From assembly GCA_050246475.1 (NCBI GenBank), contig JBFWVZ010000002.1:124001-188000 (forward strand): a DNA stretch of 64,000 nucleotides, given 5' to 3'. The stretch's first letter is position 1. Every line of letters starts with the position of its first letter. This document shows, one piece after another, positions 35,713-44,057 of the stretch. Under the pieces are notes generated by a model. The model did not search any database. It worked only from the letters and a program-made list of their open reading frames with translations, and had not been told where the DNA came from. The translations under genes and the position numbers were made by a program. The stretch comes from CADEEL01 sp050246475. Its GTDB lineage: Bacteria; Pseudomonadota; Alphaproteobacteria; Caulobacterales; Aquidulcibacteraceae.

Positions 35713-37437
35713 ATGACATCCCTCGCCGCCGCCGAGCCCGACACCGCGCCCGAACTCGATCTGACGCCCTCCATCGCCGTCATCGGCGCGGGCTTCGGCG
35801 GGCTCTGCGCCGCGCTCAAGCTCAAGCAGGCGGGGTTCAACAAGCTCACCATCTACGAAAAGGGCGAGCGCGTCGGCGGCACATGGAACTACAACACCTA
35901 TCCCGGCTGCGCCTGCGATGTTCGCGTCCAGCTCTATTCCTACTCGTTCGAGCAGAACGCGAACTGGAGCTACGTCTACGCTCACAACGACGAGATCCAG
36001 GCGTACACGGAAATGATCGCGGACAAGTATCAGCTCCGCGATCATCTGAAACTCAACAGCGAGGTCAAAAGCGCCGTCTGGGATTCAAGCAAGGCCAAGT
36101 GGAAGCTGAGTTTCGCTTCAGGCGCCCCCGCCGAAGTGGACATCCTCGTCGGTTCGCTTGGGCAATTGAATGTCCCCTGGTTCCCGGACATTCCGGGGCG
36201 CGAGTCCTTCAAGGGCGAGAGCTTCCATTCCGCGCGCTGGCGACACGACGTCGATCTGAAGACCAAGAAAGTCGGCGTCATCGGCAATGCCGCGAGCGCG
36301 GTTCAATTCATTCCCGAGATCGCCAAGCAAGCCGGCAAGCTCACCATCTTCCAGCGCAGCGCCAATTGGCTGCTCCCGCGCAACGACAAGCCTTTCACCG
36401 ATACGGATAAGAACCTCTTCAAATATGCGCCCTGGCTCATGAGCATCGGCCGCAACCAAATCTATTGGTGGGCGGAGTGGATGTTCTGGGGCGCGTTCGA
36501 CCCGAACGATTGGCGCTCCCGCTTCTTCACGCAGGTATCCCTCCAATTCTTGGAGAAGAGCGTCTCCGATCCGCATCTGCGCGAGAAGCTCACGCCCAAA
36601 TACCCGATCGGCTGCAAGCGCATCATCTTCTCGGACGATTACTACCCCACGCTCAACGAGCCCCACGTCTCGCTCATCACCGATGCGATCGAAGCCATCG
36701 TGCCCGAAGGCGTGAAAACGAAGGACGGCAAGGTTCACGAACTCGATGTGCTGATCTACGGCACCGGCTTCGAGACGAGCAATTTCAACTGGTCGATGGA
36801 TATCGTCGGCAAGGCCGGCGTGCGTTTGAAGGAAGCGTGGAAGGATGGGCCGGAAGCCTATCTTGGCCTCACCGTCGCGGGCTTCCCGAACTTCTTCATG
36901 ACCTACGGCCCCAACACCAATCTGGGCCACAACTCGATCATCTACATGATCGAGCGTCAGGTCGACTACATCGTCCAATGCGTTGAGAAGATGAACGAGG
37001 AAAACGTGGGCATCTTCGAGGTGCAGCGCACCGTGCAGGATGCGTTCAACCGCGAACTCCAGGAGGCGTTGAACAAGACTTCATGGGCCGGCGATTGCGG
37101 CTCCTGGTACAAGAACAAATCCGGCAAGATCACCAACAATTGGATGGGCACGACGCAGGATTATAAGCGCCGCACCCGCCGCCCGGTGTTCGACGATTAC
37201 GAGATGCGCCCGCGCGTCGATTACAGCCTCAACGCGCTTCCGGCGCGTCCGGCCGAGCAGGCGGCGCCTCCGCCTGTTGCTGCGGCGCGTCCGGCTGCGC
37301 AGCCTCAGCCTGCTGCGGCTGCTCCGCCGCCTCCGCCGGTTGCGGTTGCTCCGCCGCCGCCGCAAGCTGAGCCGCCTGCGCCTGCGCCTGTTGCGGTTGC
37401 TCCGCCGGCGCCGCCGTCGGAGCCGGAGGCAAGCTAG
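35713..37437 (+). CDS. Flavin monooxygenase, Baeyer-Villiger type
   Basis: 574 residues. FAD-binding GAGFGGL near residue 27, NADPH-binding VGVIGNAASAVQF near 187, and the BVMO fingerprint FKGESFHSARW (FxGxxxHxxxW) near residues 170-180. It should insert oxygen into ketones using NADPH and O2; substrate unknown. Residues from about 510 to the end are an Ala/Pro tail (PPPPVAVAPPPPQ) that is not part of the enzyme and overlaps 209 bases of a convergent gene. The start follows a spacer full of repeats. Confidence 0.9.
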   Translation: MTSLAAAEPDTAPELDLTPSIAVIGAGFGGLCAALKLKQAGFNKLTIYEKGERVGGTWNYNTYPGCACDVRVQLYSYSFEQNANWSYVYAHNDEIQAYTEMIADKYQLRDHLKLNSEVKSAVWDSSKAKWKLSFASGAPAEVDILVGSLGQLNVPWFPDIPGRESFKGESFHSARWRHDVDLKTKKVGVIGNAASAVQFIPEIAKQAGKLTIFQRSANWLLPRNDKPFTDTDKNLFKYAPWLMSIGRNQIYWWAEWMFWGAFDPNDWRSRFFTQVSLQFLEKSVSDPHLREKLTPKYPIGCKRIIFSDDYYPTLNEPHVSLITDAIEAIVPEGVKTKDGKVHELDVLIYGTGFETSNFNWSMDIVGKAGVRLKEAWKDGPEAYLGLTVAGFPNFFMTYGPNTNLGHNSIIYMIERQVDYIVQCVEKMNEENVGIFEVQRTVQDAFNRELQEALNKTSWAGDCGSWYKNKSGKITNNWMGTTQDYKRRTRRPVFDDYEMRPRVDYSLNALPARPAEQAAPPPVAAARPAAQPQPAAAAPPPPPVAVAPPPPQAEPPAPAPVAVAPPAPPSEPEAS

Positions 37438-38059
37438 GCGCGGCTTGCTGCGCGCGTTCGCGCACGTAAGCGATCATGCGTTTCTTGCGCGCGCTGCGGC
37501 TCATGCGCGAAACGAGGATCATGATCCCCCAGAACACCGGATAAGCGAGCACGCTGAACAGCAGCGGCCACATGATCCACCATGTCTGCCCGCGCTCGGG
37601 CGAGATCACGTAGTGCGAAAGCAAATAGCCGGCGGCGAACATCACAAGCGAAAGCCCGAACGCCTTCCAGCGCGGCCCGAACCACGGCCGCGGCACGAGC
37701 GCCTCGATCCCTGACTCGAACACGCACTCGGTCTCCGCAGAGATGTTGCGCAACATCACATTGCGCGGGCCATCCTTCTTGCGGCGCTGATAGCGCACGA
37801 TCGCGACGTCCTGGCCCTTGTGGACCGCGAGTTCGCAATTCTCGAAATCGTAATGCGGATCCTTGAGCCCCGGCCCATCGAGAAAAACCCGCAAGCGCCC
37901 CGTGATAATGCCGCTGGGCGCGCCCTCGCCGCGGCGCGCGCGCCTCCCGTTCGGGCGGATAACGCTCGGCTCCTCGATGATCGTGCGCTCGGTGAGCTGC
38001 ACATCCACCACTTGGCCACGGATAATATCGAGCTTCGGCGCGCCCATGCCCCTCCCCAT
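37229..38059 (-). CDS. Membrane protein of unknown function with Ala/Gln-rich tail
   Basis: 276 residues from ATG 38059 (an ATG at 38047 preceded by GGGGAGGGGC is an alternative). A soluble N-terminal part (about 1-120) with VRYQRRKKDGPRNVMLRNIS precedes two membrane helices (about 130-150 and 160-180), then a basic stretch and a low-complexity tail of Gln, Ala, Pro and Glu (from about 205). The tail is encoded antisense to the Ala/Pro tail of the monooxygenase. No family recognised. Confidence 0.7.
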   Translation of the reverse strand: MGRGMGAPKLDIIRGQVVDVQLTERTIIEEPSVIRPNGRRARRGEGAPSGIITGRLRVFLDGPGLKDPHYDFENCELAVHKGQDVAIVRYQRRKKDGPRNVMLRNISAETECVFESGIEALVPRPWFGPRWKAFGLSLVMFAAGYLLSHYVISPERGQTWWIMWPLLFSVLAYPVFWGIMILVSRMSRSARKKRMIAYVRERAQQAAPSLPPAPTAAPAEQPQQAQAQAAQLAAAAEQPQPAEAAEQPQQAEAAQPDAPQQQAEAPPARPDAPEAR

Positions 38060-38133
38060 CACGGCGAAGATGAGGGCCGCCGCGCGGCGGTGAAGTCAAG
38101 TGACCGCTCGGAGACCAACGCCCACACGCCCAA

Positions 38134-38281
38134 CCATGGGGCCGGCGCGCGCGCTGCGCCATGTCCGGCAGCGGGAGCGCGCCGGACCGCCGGCTTCCAG
38201 CCGGCATGACAACATCGGTCAGCCAGGCGTCGCCTTCACCTCACCCGGGTATGCGCCGCGAAAAGGTGACTGTCCCCGTTT
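38134..38281. repeat. Composite repeat: degenerate P1, P2 and REP-like GTGACTGTCCCC
   Basis: P2 (CCGGCTTCCAGCCGG at about 38190-38204), a shared ATGACAAC...TCAGCCA stretch, then AAAAGGTGACTGTCCCCGTTT (38261-38281). The same order recurs at 43315-43468. It is the 3' flank of the minus-strand gene that follows. Confidence 0.75.
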
Positions 38282-38352
38282 CGAGATGATGGTCTGGCAG
38301 GTCAAAATTTCCTGTCACACTAGCTTCCCCGCTTGCCGAAATCCAAAACTCG

Positions 38353-38976
38353 TTACGCTCGCCGCCGTGAACTCGGCCCGAAAATACGCGCTGCAGTAGA
38401 CGTGCCCAGGCGCGTACGCCAAACGGAAGATATGAGCCCCCCGAGCCGAGATCGCAGGAAGAACGTCGGGTATCCCGGAGTCGGCGCGGCGTATTTGATC
38501 CCCGGACTTCTAAGAATGTTGACTGTGCGATCCTGATCTAAAGCGTCGATGGAACGCACCACATCACAGAGCCAATAGGTGTCGCGCGGCCGAAGGCGCT
38601 CGGCACCCTCAAACTCAACGTCTCGGAATTCAAATGCTGCAGCGTCCAGGCGCTCGAAAACACGTTTCGCTCTGTCGGAAATGAGCCAGAGATACCTCCC
38701 TAGCGGCTCTCCATCCGTCAGGGGAAGGCGCCCAAATGTCGGATCGAGCAGGAACACCGGCTTTGACATGTTGGTGGGAAACCCAGTGCCAACTCCGCCG
38801 AGTTGGCCGCTGGGCAAAGGATGCGGTCCCCTCGGGAGCTCATAGTCAAATTCGGGATCGCTGGGATCCTTTGTGGGCTGATTGATCCATTTCGCGCCGG
38901 ACACGCCGCCGCGAATACGAGCGCCGATCTCAAACTCGTAGAGCACATCCGCTGTTTTGGACGCCGCGTCTGTCAT
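38353..38976 (-). CDS. Imm11/DUF1629-like protein (putative immunity protein)
   Basis: 207 residues from ATG 38976. The pattern PVFLLDP.....YLWLISDRAKRVFERLDAAAFEFRDVEF and later TYWLCDVVRSIDALD is like the Imm11 (DUF1629) family, which neutralises toxins of polymorphic toxin systems. That assignment is by pattern memory and moderate. No toxin gene is next to it. The ATG overlaps the stop of a 15-codon frame (GTG 39020 to TGA, ATGA) that itself overlaps the hlyD remnant stop. Base composition is less GC-rich than neighbours, suggesting transfer. Confidence 0.65.
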   Translation of the reverse strand: MTDAASKTADVLYEFEIGARIRGGVSGAKWINQPTKDPSDPEFDYELPRGPHPLPSGQLGGVGTGFPTNMSKPVFLLDPTFGRLPLTDGEPLGRYLWLISDRAKRVFERLDAAAFEFRDVEFEGAERLRPRDTYWLCDVVRSIDALDQDRTVNILRSPGIKYAAPTPGYPTFFLRSRLGGLISSVWRTRLGTSTAARIFGPSSRRRA

Positions 38977-39016
38977 GCGGCTCGCTTCGACACTTGATTG
39001 CCGTTGGGAGCACCGC

Positions 39017-39297
39017 TCACCTTTCCCTCCCCGCCTCTTCCACGCGCCGCGCAATTGGCGACAGGAGGAACTCGATAATCCGCCGCTGACCCGTTCTGAT
39101 CTCCGCCGTCACCGCCATCCCAGGCGAGAGCGGCGTCGTCCGCGCGCCGTCCACTCTAACGGCGTATTCTGACAATTCAACGCGCACGGGAAAAACCAAA
39201 CCAAGATTCTCGTCTTGGACGGCGTCGCGCGACAGAAACGTGATGCGCCCGTCGACGGTGCCGTAGCGGGTGAACGGAAACGCCTCCAGTCCGTGTA
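39017..39297 (-). pseudogene. 3'-terminal fragment of an hlyD-type adaptor gene (module A)
   Basis: The last about 93 codons of a type I secretion membrane fusion protein: EAFPFTRYGTVDGRITF, LSPGMAVTAEIRTGQRRI and IEFLLSPIARRVEEAGRER up to TGA. The HlyD C-terminus is unmistakable, but the N-terminal 350 or so residues are missing and the fragment is cut off at the REP-like element at 39303. Its TGA overlaps a GTG (GTGA) that starts the next reading frame. Confidence 0.85.
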
Positions 39298-39302
39298 CGG
39301 AT

Positions 39303-39325
39303 AAATGGTGACTGTCCCCGTTTTT
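39303..39325. repeat. REP-like element GGTGACTGTCCCC
   Basis: AAATGGTGACTGTCCCCGTT followed by a T run, at the breakpoint of the hlyD fragment and 18 bases before the rsmE ATG. The 5' leader of rsmE therefore comes from this element. Same motif at 38261, 43448 and, decayed, 44058, always on the same strand. Confidence 0.7.
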
Positions 39326-39342
39326 CGGTCCAAGCAGAACCG

Positions 39343-40107
39343 ATGCCCGATCCACGCTTGCTCATCGAGGAAGAACTTGCCCCCGGCGCGCGCGTGCGCC
39401 TGGACGGGGACCGCGCGCGCCATTTGACGGCGGTTTTGCGTCTCTCCACGGGCGCGCGCGTGCGGGTGTTCAACGCGCGGGACGGCGAATGGCGCGCGAT
39501 CATCGCAGCCGCCGAGAAGCGCGGCGCCGAACTCGCGATTGAATCACGATTGCGTGCGCCGCGCGCCCCGCGCGATCTCGATTTGCTGTTCGCGCCGGTG
39601 AAACGCCACGCCACAGATCTCATCGTCGAGAAGGCGGCGGAGCTTGGCGCCGCGCGCCTCATCCCGATCATCACCCAGCGCACCATCGCCGAAACTGTCC
39701 GCCTCGATCGCCTCGCGCTCATCGCACGCGAAGCCGCCGAACAAGCCGAACGCTTCGATGCGCCCGCAGTTCTCCCCCCCGTTCAACTCGCCAAGGCGCT
39801 CGACGGATGGGATCAATCGCGCCCGCTCATCTACGCCGACGAAGCGGGAGACGATGAGAGCCAAGCCTGGGGCGGCGAGTCTGGCCGGGCAAAGCCCATC
39901 GCGGATGCGCTGGAAAATCTGAAAACTGAAAAGCTCGCGCTCCTCATCGGCCCCGAAGGCGGCTTCGATCCAAACGAACGCCGCCTCCTGCGCGCGCTGC
40001 CCTACGTGATCCCCGTCTCCCTCGGGCCCCGCATCCTCCGCGCCGAAACCGCCGTGATCGCCGCGCTGGCTGTCATCCAGGCGCATTGGGGCGATTGGCG
40101 CGCGTAG
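39343..40107 (+). CDS. rsmE: 16S rRNA (uracil1498-N3)-methyltransferase
   Basis: 254 residues of the RsmE family (SPOUT fold). Landmarks: an N-terminal PUA-like domain with RARHLTAVLRLSTGARVRVFN, the KRHATDLIVEKAAELGA and ITQRTIAE segments, and the C-terminal trefoil knot IGPEGGFDPNE with SLGPRILRAETAVIAAL. It methylates U1498 of 16S rRNA. In many alphaproteobacteria it lies beside ubiA and gshA; here those neighbours are separated by inserted genes and repeats. Confidence 0.94.
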   Translation: MPDPRLLIEEELAPGARVRLDGDRARHLTAVLRLSTGARVRVFNARDGEWRAIIAAAEKRGAELAIESRLRAPRAPRDLDLLFAPVKRHATDLIVEKAAELGAARLIPIITQRTIAETVRLDRLALIAREAAEQAERFDAPAVLPPVQLAKALDGWDQSRPLIYADEAGDDESQAWGGESGRAKPIADALENLKTEKLALLIGPEGGFDPNERRLLRALPYVIPVSLGPRILRAETAVIAALAVIQAHWGDWRA

Positions 40108-40126
40108 CAACTCTAGCCGCCAAGCC

Positions 40127-40195
40127 GCTCGGCTCTCGCGAACGCGAGAGCCCAGGACAGCCGCGCATGGACCCTTGCTTTCGCGAGGGTCGAGC
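40127..40195. repeat. Double-hairpin intergenic element, copy 7
   Basis: 69 bp between convergent rsmE and the cupin gene. Left arm GGCTCTCGC/GCGAGAGCC; right arm GACCCTTGC/GCGAGGGTC with one T that makes a G-T pair. Arms as in copy 4. Confidence 0.9.
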
Positions 40196-40206
40196 AGCGT
40201 GGCGTC

Positions 40207-40241
40207 TATTCCCTATTCCCTATTCCCTATTCCCTATTCCC
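40207..40241. repeat. 7-bp tandem repeat array, five perfect TATTCCC units
   Basis: Five identical TATTCCC units, 11 bases to the right of double-hairpin copy 7 and 2 bases from the stop codon of the cupin gene. Perfect identity suggests recent copy-number change. Confidence 0.93.
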
Positions 40242-40243
40242 TC

Positions 40244-41029
40244 TTACGCGCCCTCGCCGAACATCAGCAGGATGCCCTGCCCCGGCGCGTCGAATTCGTT
40301 GCTGAATTGATGCGAAACGCCTGCCGGTATGAACACCGCTTCGCCTTCGCTCAGCACGAAGCTGCGCCCGCCGATGAGCGCATTCATGCGCCCGCGCGTG
40401 ATGATCATCAGCGTTGGGAACGGATTGGTCCGTTCGCTTTCCGCTTCATTCACGTGCTGGCCCGGGCGCACTTCGAAGAAGCCGCTGCGGAAGCCAGGCT
40501 GATAGTAGAAGATCGCCGCCTGCGCGCCGTGCGTATGGCGCGTGAGGTCCGAACCGAACCGCACCACTTCCGGCTGGCCCCGCGTCCAGAAGTGAAACGA
40601 AAACGGCACGACGAACGCGCCGAAATCGCCTTCCGGCTGAAAGCCGTCCATCGCCTCGATATCCATCGGCGTGGGATCGCTTTGCTGCGCGCGCGCCATG
40701 GCCGTCAGCGCGTTCATGCGCCCATCGTCGATCATCGCCAGCGTCTCGCCTTCGATGGTGAAATAGAAGGTCGGCTGCGCGGGCCGGCCCGCGCGCACGT
40801 CTGAACGCCCCGCTTCGCCGGGCGCCGCAGGCGGCGTCATCGCGACGGTCCACCATTGCCCATCGACCTCGACGCCGAACGTCACCGGGCTCGTCAGATG
40901 CGGATCGCGCGCGTAATCGGCCGCGAACCGCTCGATCGCCGCGGCCGGCCCGCTCGTTTGCGCCGGCTGCGCGTGCGCGCATCCGCCCGCGGCGAGCATC
41001 AGACCCGCCGCCGCCAGAACAAATCGCAT
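40244..41029 (-). CDS. Cupin-domain lipoprotein
   Basis: 261 residues. The lipobox is AAGGC (Cys about residue 17). The N-terminal half has the VEVDGQWWTVAM and PTFYFTIEGETLAMIDDGRMNALTAM patterns of a sterol-carrier/SCP2-like fold; the C-terminal half is a cupin (GMNALIGGRSFVLSEGEAVFIPAGVSHQF with the histidine-Glu metal-type region). It may bind or sense a small hydrophobic compound. A TetR gene and a matching operator lie just upstream, so it is probably the repressor's target. Confidence 0.75.
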   Translation of the reverse strand: MRFVLAAAGLMLAAGGCAHAQPAQTSGPAAAIERFAADYARDPHLTSPVTFGVEVDGQWWTVAMTPPAAPGEAGRSDVRAGRPAQPTFYFTIEGETLAMIDDGRMNALTAMARAQQSDPTPMDIEAMDGFQPEGDFGAFVVPFSFHFWTRGQPEVVRFGSDLTRHTHGAQAAIFYYQPGFRSGFFEVRPGQHVNEAESERTNPFPTLMIITRGRMNALIGGRSFVLSEGEAVFIPAGVSHQFSNEFDAPGQGILLMFGEGA

Positions 41030-41039
41030 GTCAGTCTCC

Positions 41040-41065
41040 CTACTAACTATCCAGACGGTTAGTAG
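41040..41065. promoter_or_regulatory. Inverted repeat, probable TetR operator
   Basis: CTACTAAC (41040-41047) facing GTTAGTAG (41058-41065), eight-base perfect arms with a 10-base spacer, 11 bases upstream of the cupin gene start and downstream of the TetR gene stop. ACTAAC half-sites are typical of TetR/AcrR operators. Confidence 0.75.
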
Positions 41066-41107
41066 ATGCGCGAGGCTCCGGCAATGGATGCGCGACGGGC
41101 CGCGAAA

Positions 41108-41746
41108 TCACTTCTCCGCGCCCTTGACCGCCAAGGTCTGCAACAGGCGCACGAAGCTCTCGAACGTCGGCTCGCCCGCCCACATGCGCCGTTTGCCGAG
41201 ATCGGCGCGGAAGGGCTCCGAAGAGACGAAGAACGCGCCCGCGCCCACCAGCCACAGATGATAGATGTGCGCGTCGAGCGCCCGGAAGGCCCCGGCCTTG
41301 CGGCCCTCTTCAAGGATCGCCGCCGTCGTCTGCGAGAGGCGCATCAAGCTCGCCAGCAGCGCCTTATCCTTCACGATCCGCCCGGCGGCGTAGTCGCGAA
41401 TGAGCAGGCCCTGGATGTGCGGGCGCGCCCGCACCGCCTCCATCAGTGCGGCCACATAGCGTTCGAGCTTCGCCTTGGGCGCGAGCGCGGCTTCACGCAC
41501 GGGTGAGACCGCGGCGAACACATGATCGAATGTCTCCAGAAGCACGGCCCGATAGAGCCCGGCCTTGTCCTTGAAATGATACCGCACCATCGCCTTGGTG
41601 ACGCCCGCGCCCGCGGCGAGCCTTTCGAGCGTCGCTCCGTCGTAGCCCGCTTCCGCGAAGAGCCGGGCGCCCGCTTCGAGCAAGGCGCGCTGCGTCGCCT
41701 GCGCATCCCGCGTGCGCTTCACTTCTTCTGTTTTTGCGCGCGCCAT
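41108..41746 (-). CDS. TetR/AcrR family transcriptional regulator
   Basis: 212 residues from ATG 41746. The N-terminal helix-turn-helix is the TetR type: TQRALLEAGARLFAEAGYDG followed by TLERLAAGAGVTKAMVRYHF and KDKAGLYRAVL. The C-terminal ligand domain is of the type seen in CecR/DUF1956-like regulators. It should repress the downstream lipoprotein gene through the inverted repeat at 41040. It is divergent from gshA. Confidence 0.9.
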   Translation of the reverse strand: MARAKTEEVKRTRDAQATQRALLEAGARLFAEAGYDGATLERLAAGAGVTKAMVRYHFKDKAGLYRAVLLETFDHVFAAVSPVREAALAPKAKLERYVAALMEAVRARPHIQGLLIRDYAAGRIVKDKALLASLMRLSQTTAAILEEGRKAGAFRALDAHIYHLWLVGAGAFFVSSEPFRADLGKRRMWAGEPTFESFVRLLQTLAVKGAEK

Positions 41747-41862
41747 TGCGAAACCTTCGCACCCGTCCGGACGAACCAGCGCCATGAGGGGCCCGCCCGG
41801 TCAAGCCTTGCGCGGCCCGCTCCGGCGCGCCACATGAGCGCCGATAAGAGGGAGGGGACGCC

Positions 41863-43230
41863 ATGGCGGCGGCCAAAGAGAAAGAGCGGCCCGTCGAGGG
41901 ATTCCGCGACCTCGTCGCTCATCTCGAATCCGGATCGAAGCCGGATTCCTCCACTTGGCGCATCGGCACCGAGCACGAGAAGTTCGGCTTCTACCGCGAT
42001 ACGCTTGAGCCGGTCCCCTATGAAGGCGAGCGCGGCATCGGCGCGCTGCTGAACGCGCTCGCCGATTCCTACGGCTGGGAGCGCATCACGGAAGCGGGAA
42101 CGCTCATCGCGCTCAAGAAGAACGGCGCGTCGATCACGCTTGAGCCCGGCGGCCAGTTCGAGCTCTCCGGCGCGCCGCTCGAACATCTCCACCAAACCTG
42201 CACCGAAGTGGGCTCGCATCTCGCGCAATTGCGCGACGTCGCCGGCGCGATGGGCATTTCGTTCCTGGGCCTGGGCACATCCCCGCTCTGGAGCCTTGAA
42301 GACACGCCCATCATGCCGAAGGGCCGCTACAAGATCATGCGCGCTTACATGGGCAAAGTCGGCCGGCTCGGGCGCCAGATGATGTTCCGCTCCTGCACGG
42401 TGCAGACCAATCTCGATTTCGGCTCCGAAGCCGACATGGTGAAGAAGTTCCGCGTCTCGCTCGCGCTGCAGCCGATCGCCACCGCGCTTTTCGCCAACTC
42501 GCCTTTCATGGACGGGCGCACCAACGGCTTCCTCTCCTACCGCGCACACATCTGGACCGACACCGATCCCGATCGCACCGGCATGCTGCCCTTCGTGTTC
42601 GAGGACGGCATGGGCTTTGAGCGCTACGCCGCCTACGCGCTCGATGTGCCGATGTATTTCGTTTATCGCGACGGCAAGTATCTCGATTGCAGCGGGCAAA
42701 GCTTCCGCGCCTTCATGCAAGGCAAGATGCCGGTGCTGCCGGGCGAACGCCCGACGATGACCGATTGGGAAGATCATCTGACCACGATCTTCCCCGAAGT
42801 GCGGTTGAAGACGTTCCTCGAAATGCGCGGCGCCGATTCAGGCCCCTGGAGCCGCTTGTGCGCGCTGCCCGCATTCTGGGCGGGAATTTTCTATTGCGAC
42901 GCCGCGCTCGAAGCGGCGTGGAGCCTCGTGAAGCATTGGACGGCGGAGGATCGCGAAGCCTTGCGCCGCAGCGTGCCCGTGCTCGGCTTGAAAGCGCCCA
43001 TTCGCGGCGGGACGGCGCAGGAAATCGCGCAAGCCGCGCTCGCCATTGCGCGGCAAGGATTGAAGTCGCGCGCCAAATATGACGCCGGCGGCGAGGATGA
43101 AACGCACTTCCTCACCGAACTCGACGACATCGCCACGACAGGCGTCACGCCAGCGGAACGTCTGCTCGAACGCTACCACACCGAATGGGGCAAGGACGTG
43201 CGCAACGTGTTCGAGGCGTGCGCGTATTAG
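41863..43230 (+). CDS. gshA: Glutamate-cysteine ligase
   Basis: 455 residues, ATP-dependent ligase that makes gamma-glutamylcysteine, the first step of glutathione synthesis. It is the alphaproteobacterial/plant-type enzyme (class 3 GCL). Landmarks: RIGTEHEKFGFYR, ASITLEPGGQFELSGAPL, MFRSCTVQTNLDFGSEADMV, FANSPFMDGRTNGFLSYRAHIWTDTDP and AALEAAWSLVKHWT. A GGGAGGGG lies about 6 bases upstream of the ATG at 41863. Confidence 0.95.
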   Translation: MAAAKEKERPVEGFRDLVAHLESGSKPDSSTWRIGTEHEKFGFYRDTLEPVPYEGERGIGALLNALADSYGWERITEAGTLIALKKNGASITLEPGGQFELSGAPLEHLHQTCTEVGSHLAQLRDVAGAMGISFLGLGTSPLWSLEDTPIMPKGRYKIMRAYMGKVGRLGRQMMFRSCTVQTNLDFGSEADMVKKFRVSLALQPIATALFANSPFMDGRTNGFLSYRAHIWTDTDPDRTGMLPFVFEDGMGFERYAAYALDVPMYFVYRDGKYLDCSGQSFRAFMQGKMPVLPGERPTMTDWEDHLTTIFPEVRLKTFLEMRGADSGPWSRLCALPAFWAGIFYCDAALEAAWSLVKHWTAEDREALRRSVPVLGLKAPIRGGTAQEIAQAALAIARQGLKSRAKYDAGGEDETHFLTELDDIATTGVTPAERLLERYHTEWGKDVRNVFEACAY

Positions 43231-43239
43231 CTTAGTCGC

Positions 43240-43468
43240 TCCCGGCCGAGCGCGGGTCGGCGCGCGAGAGCCGGGGCCCATCGTTCCGCACGCACGATCA
43301 TCGATCGAGAAACTGAACCATGGGCCCCGGGTCGATGCTTCGCATCGTCCGGGGCGCGTGAACGCGTGCGGACCGCCGGCTCCCAGCCGGCATGACAACT
43401 TCGCGTCAGCCACACGGCCCCTTCATCTCATGGGGCGGTGCGCGGCGAAAAGGCGACTGCCCCATTTA
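43240..43468. repeat. Composite repeats: P1 pair, P2 and REP-like element
   Basis: Two facing P1 hairpins (GCCGGGGCCC at about 43272 and GGCCCCGGGTCGATGC...GCATCGTCCGGGGC at about 43323-43355), then P2 (CCGGCTCCCAGCCGG), ATGACAACTTCG...TCAGCCA, and AAAAGGCGACTGCCCCATTT (43448-43467). It fills the spacer after gshA and forms the 3' flank of module B, in the same order as at 38134-38281. Confidence 0.75.
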
Positions 43469-43477
43469 TATCCCCAA

Positions 43478-43918
43478 CTAGTAGTTCCAGCTTGTCTCGA
43501 CTCGAACCAAGGCACCTTCACGAAACAGCGCGGTGACATTTGGAGAGAGCGCCGCGCTCGGATTCCAAAAAGTGCATACCCACGGAAGGTCTGCTATTTC
43601 GCAGTAAGAGAGAGAGTCGGCACGTAGCGCTGAATTTGTTCGAAGCCGTCGGTTCAAGCATCGTAAGTTCAGACGCCGAGCCCGCTCAATGAACTCTGAT
43701 TGTCGCAAACCAGCGGGCCAATGTGACGACGCAAAGCGTTGCGCATCTTCGCCAGACCAACGCCCTCGTGCTTCAACAACGGCTTCACAATATGCCGAAC
43801 CAGTGACGCCACATCGCAGCCGAGGATTCATAAAACTCTCGGCGAACGACACCGGCGAGAACAGCAGCAAGAACAGCGCGACGCCAAGCCGTGCGGCGCC
43901 GCCGTGCGCTATGGTCAC
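43478..43918 (-). CDS. Small exported protein of unknown function (module B cargo)
   Basis: 146 residues from GTG 43918, preceded by GGGGAGGGAAAG, exactly at the end of the hlyD remnant. A signal peptide (about 1-26, ending SFAES) is followed by MNPRLRCGVTG and five more cysteines, suggesting a disulfide-containing periplasmic protein. No family recognised. Less GC-rich than the neighbours. Start and spacing match genes A and C of the other modules. Confidence 0.65.
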   Translation of the reverse strand: MTIAHGGAARLGVALFLLLFSPVSFAESFMNPRLRCGVTGSAYCEAVVEARGRWSGEDAQRFASSHWPAGLRQSEFIERARRLNLRCLNRRLRTNSALRADSLSYCEIADLPWVCTFWNPSAALSPNVTALFREGALVRVETSWNY

Positions 43919-44034
43919 CTTTCCCTCCCCGCCTCTTCCACGCGCCGCGCTATTGGTGACAGGACGAATTCGATAAATCCGCCGCTGACCGGTTCTGATT
44001 TCCGCTGTCACCGCCATGCCTGGCGAGAGCGGCG
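43915..44034 (-). pseudogene. 3'-terminal hlyD fragment, frameshifted (module B)
   Basis: About 120 bases nearly identical to the last part of module A's hlyD remnant (39017 to about 39133), encoding LSPGMAVTAEIRTGQRRI and then, after one inserted base in the ATAAAT stretch near 43974, a different frame. The end (TCACCTTTCCCTCCCCGCC in plus orientation) is identical. Truncated on its 5' side next to a decayed REP-like element. Confidence 0.85.
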
Positions 44035-44057
44035 CCGTACCATTGGCTCCGAGCTTC

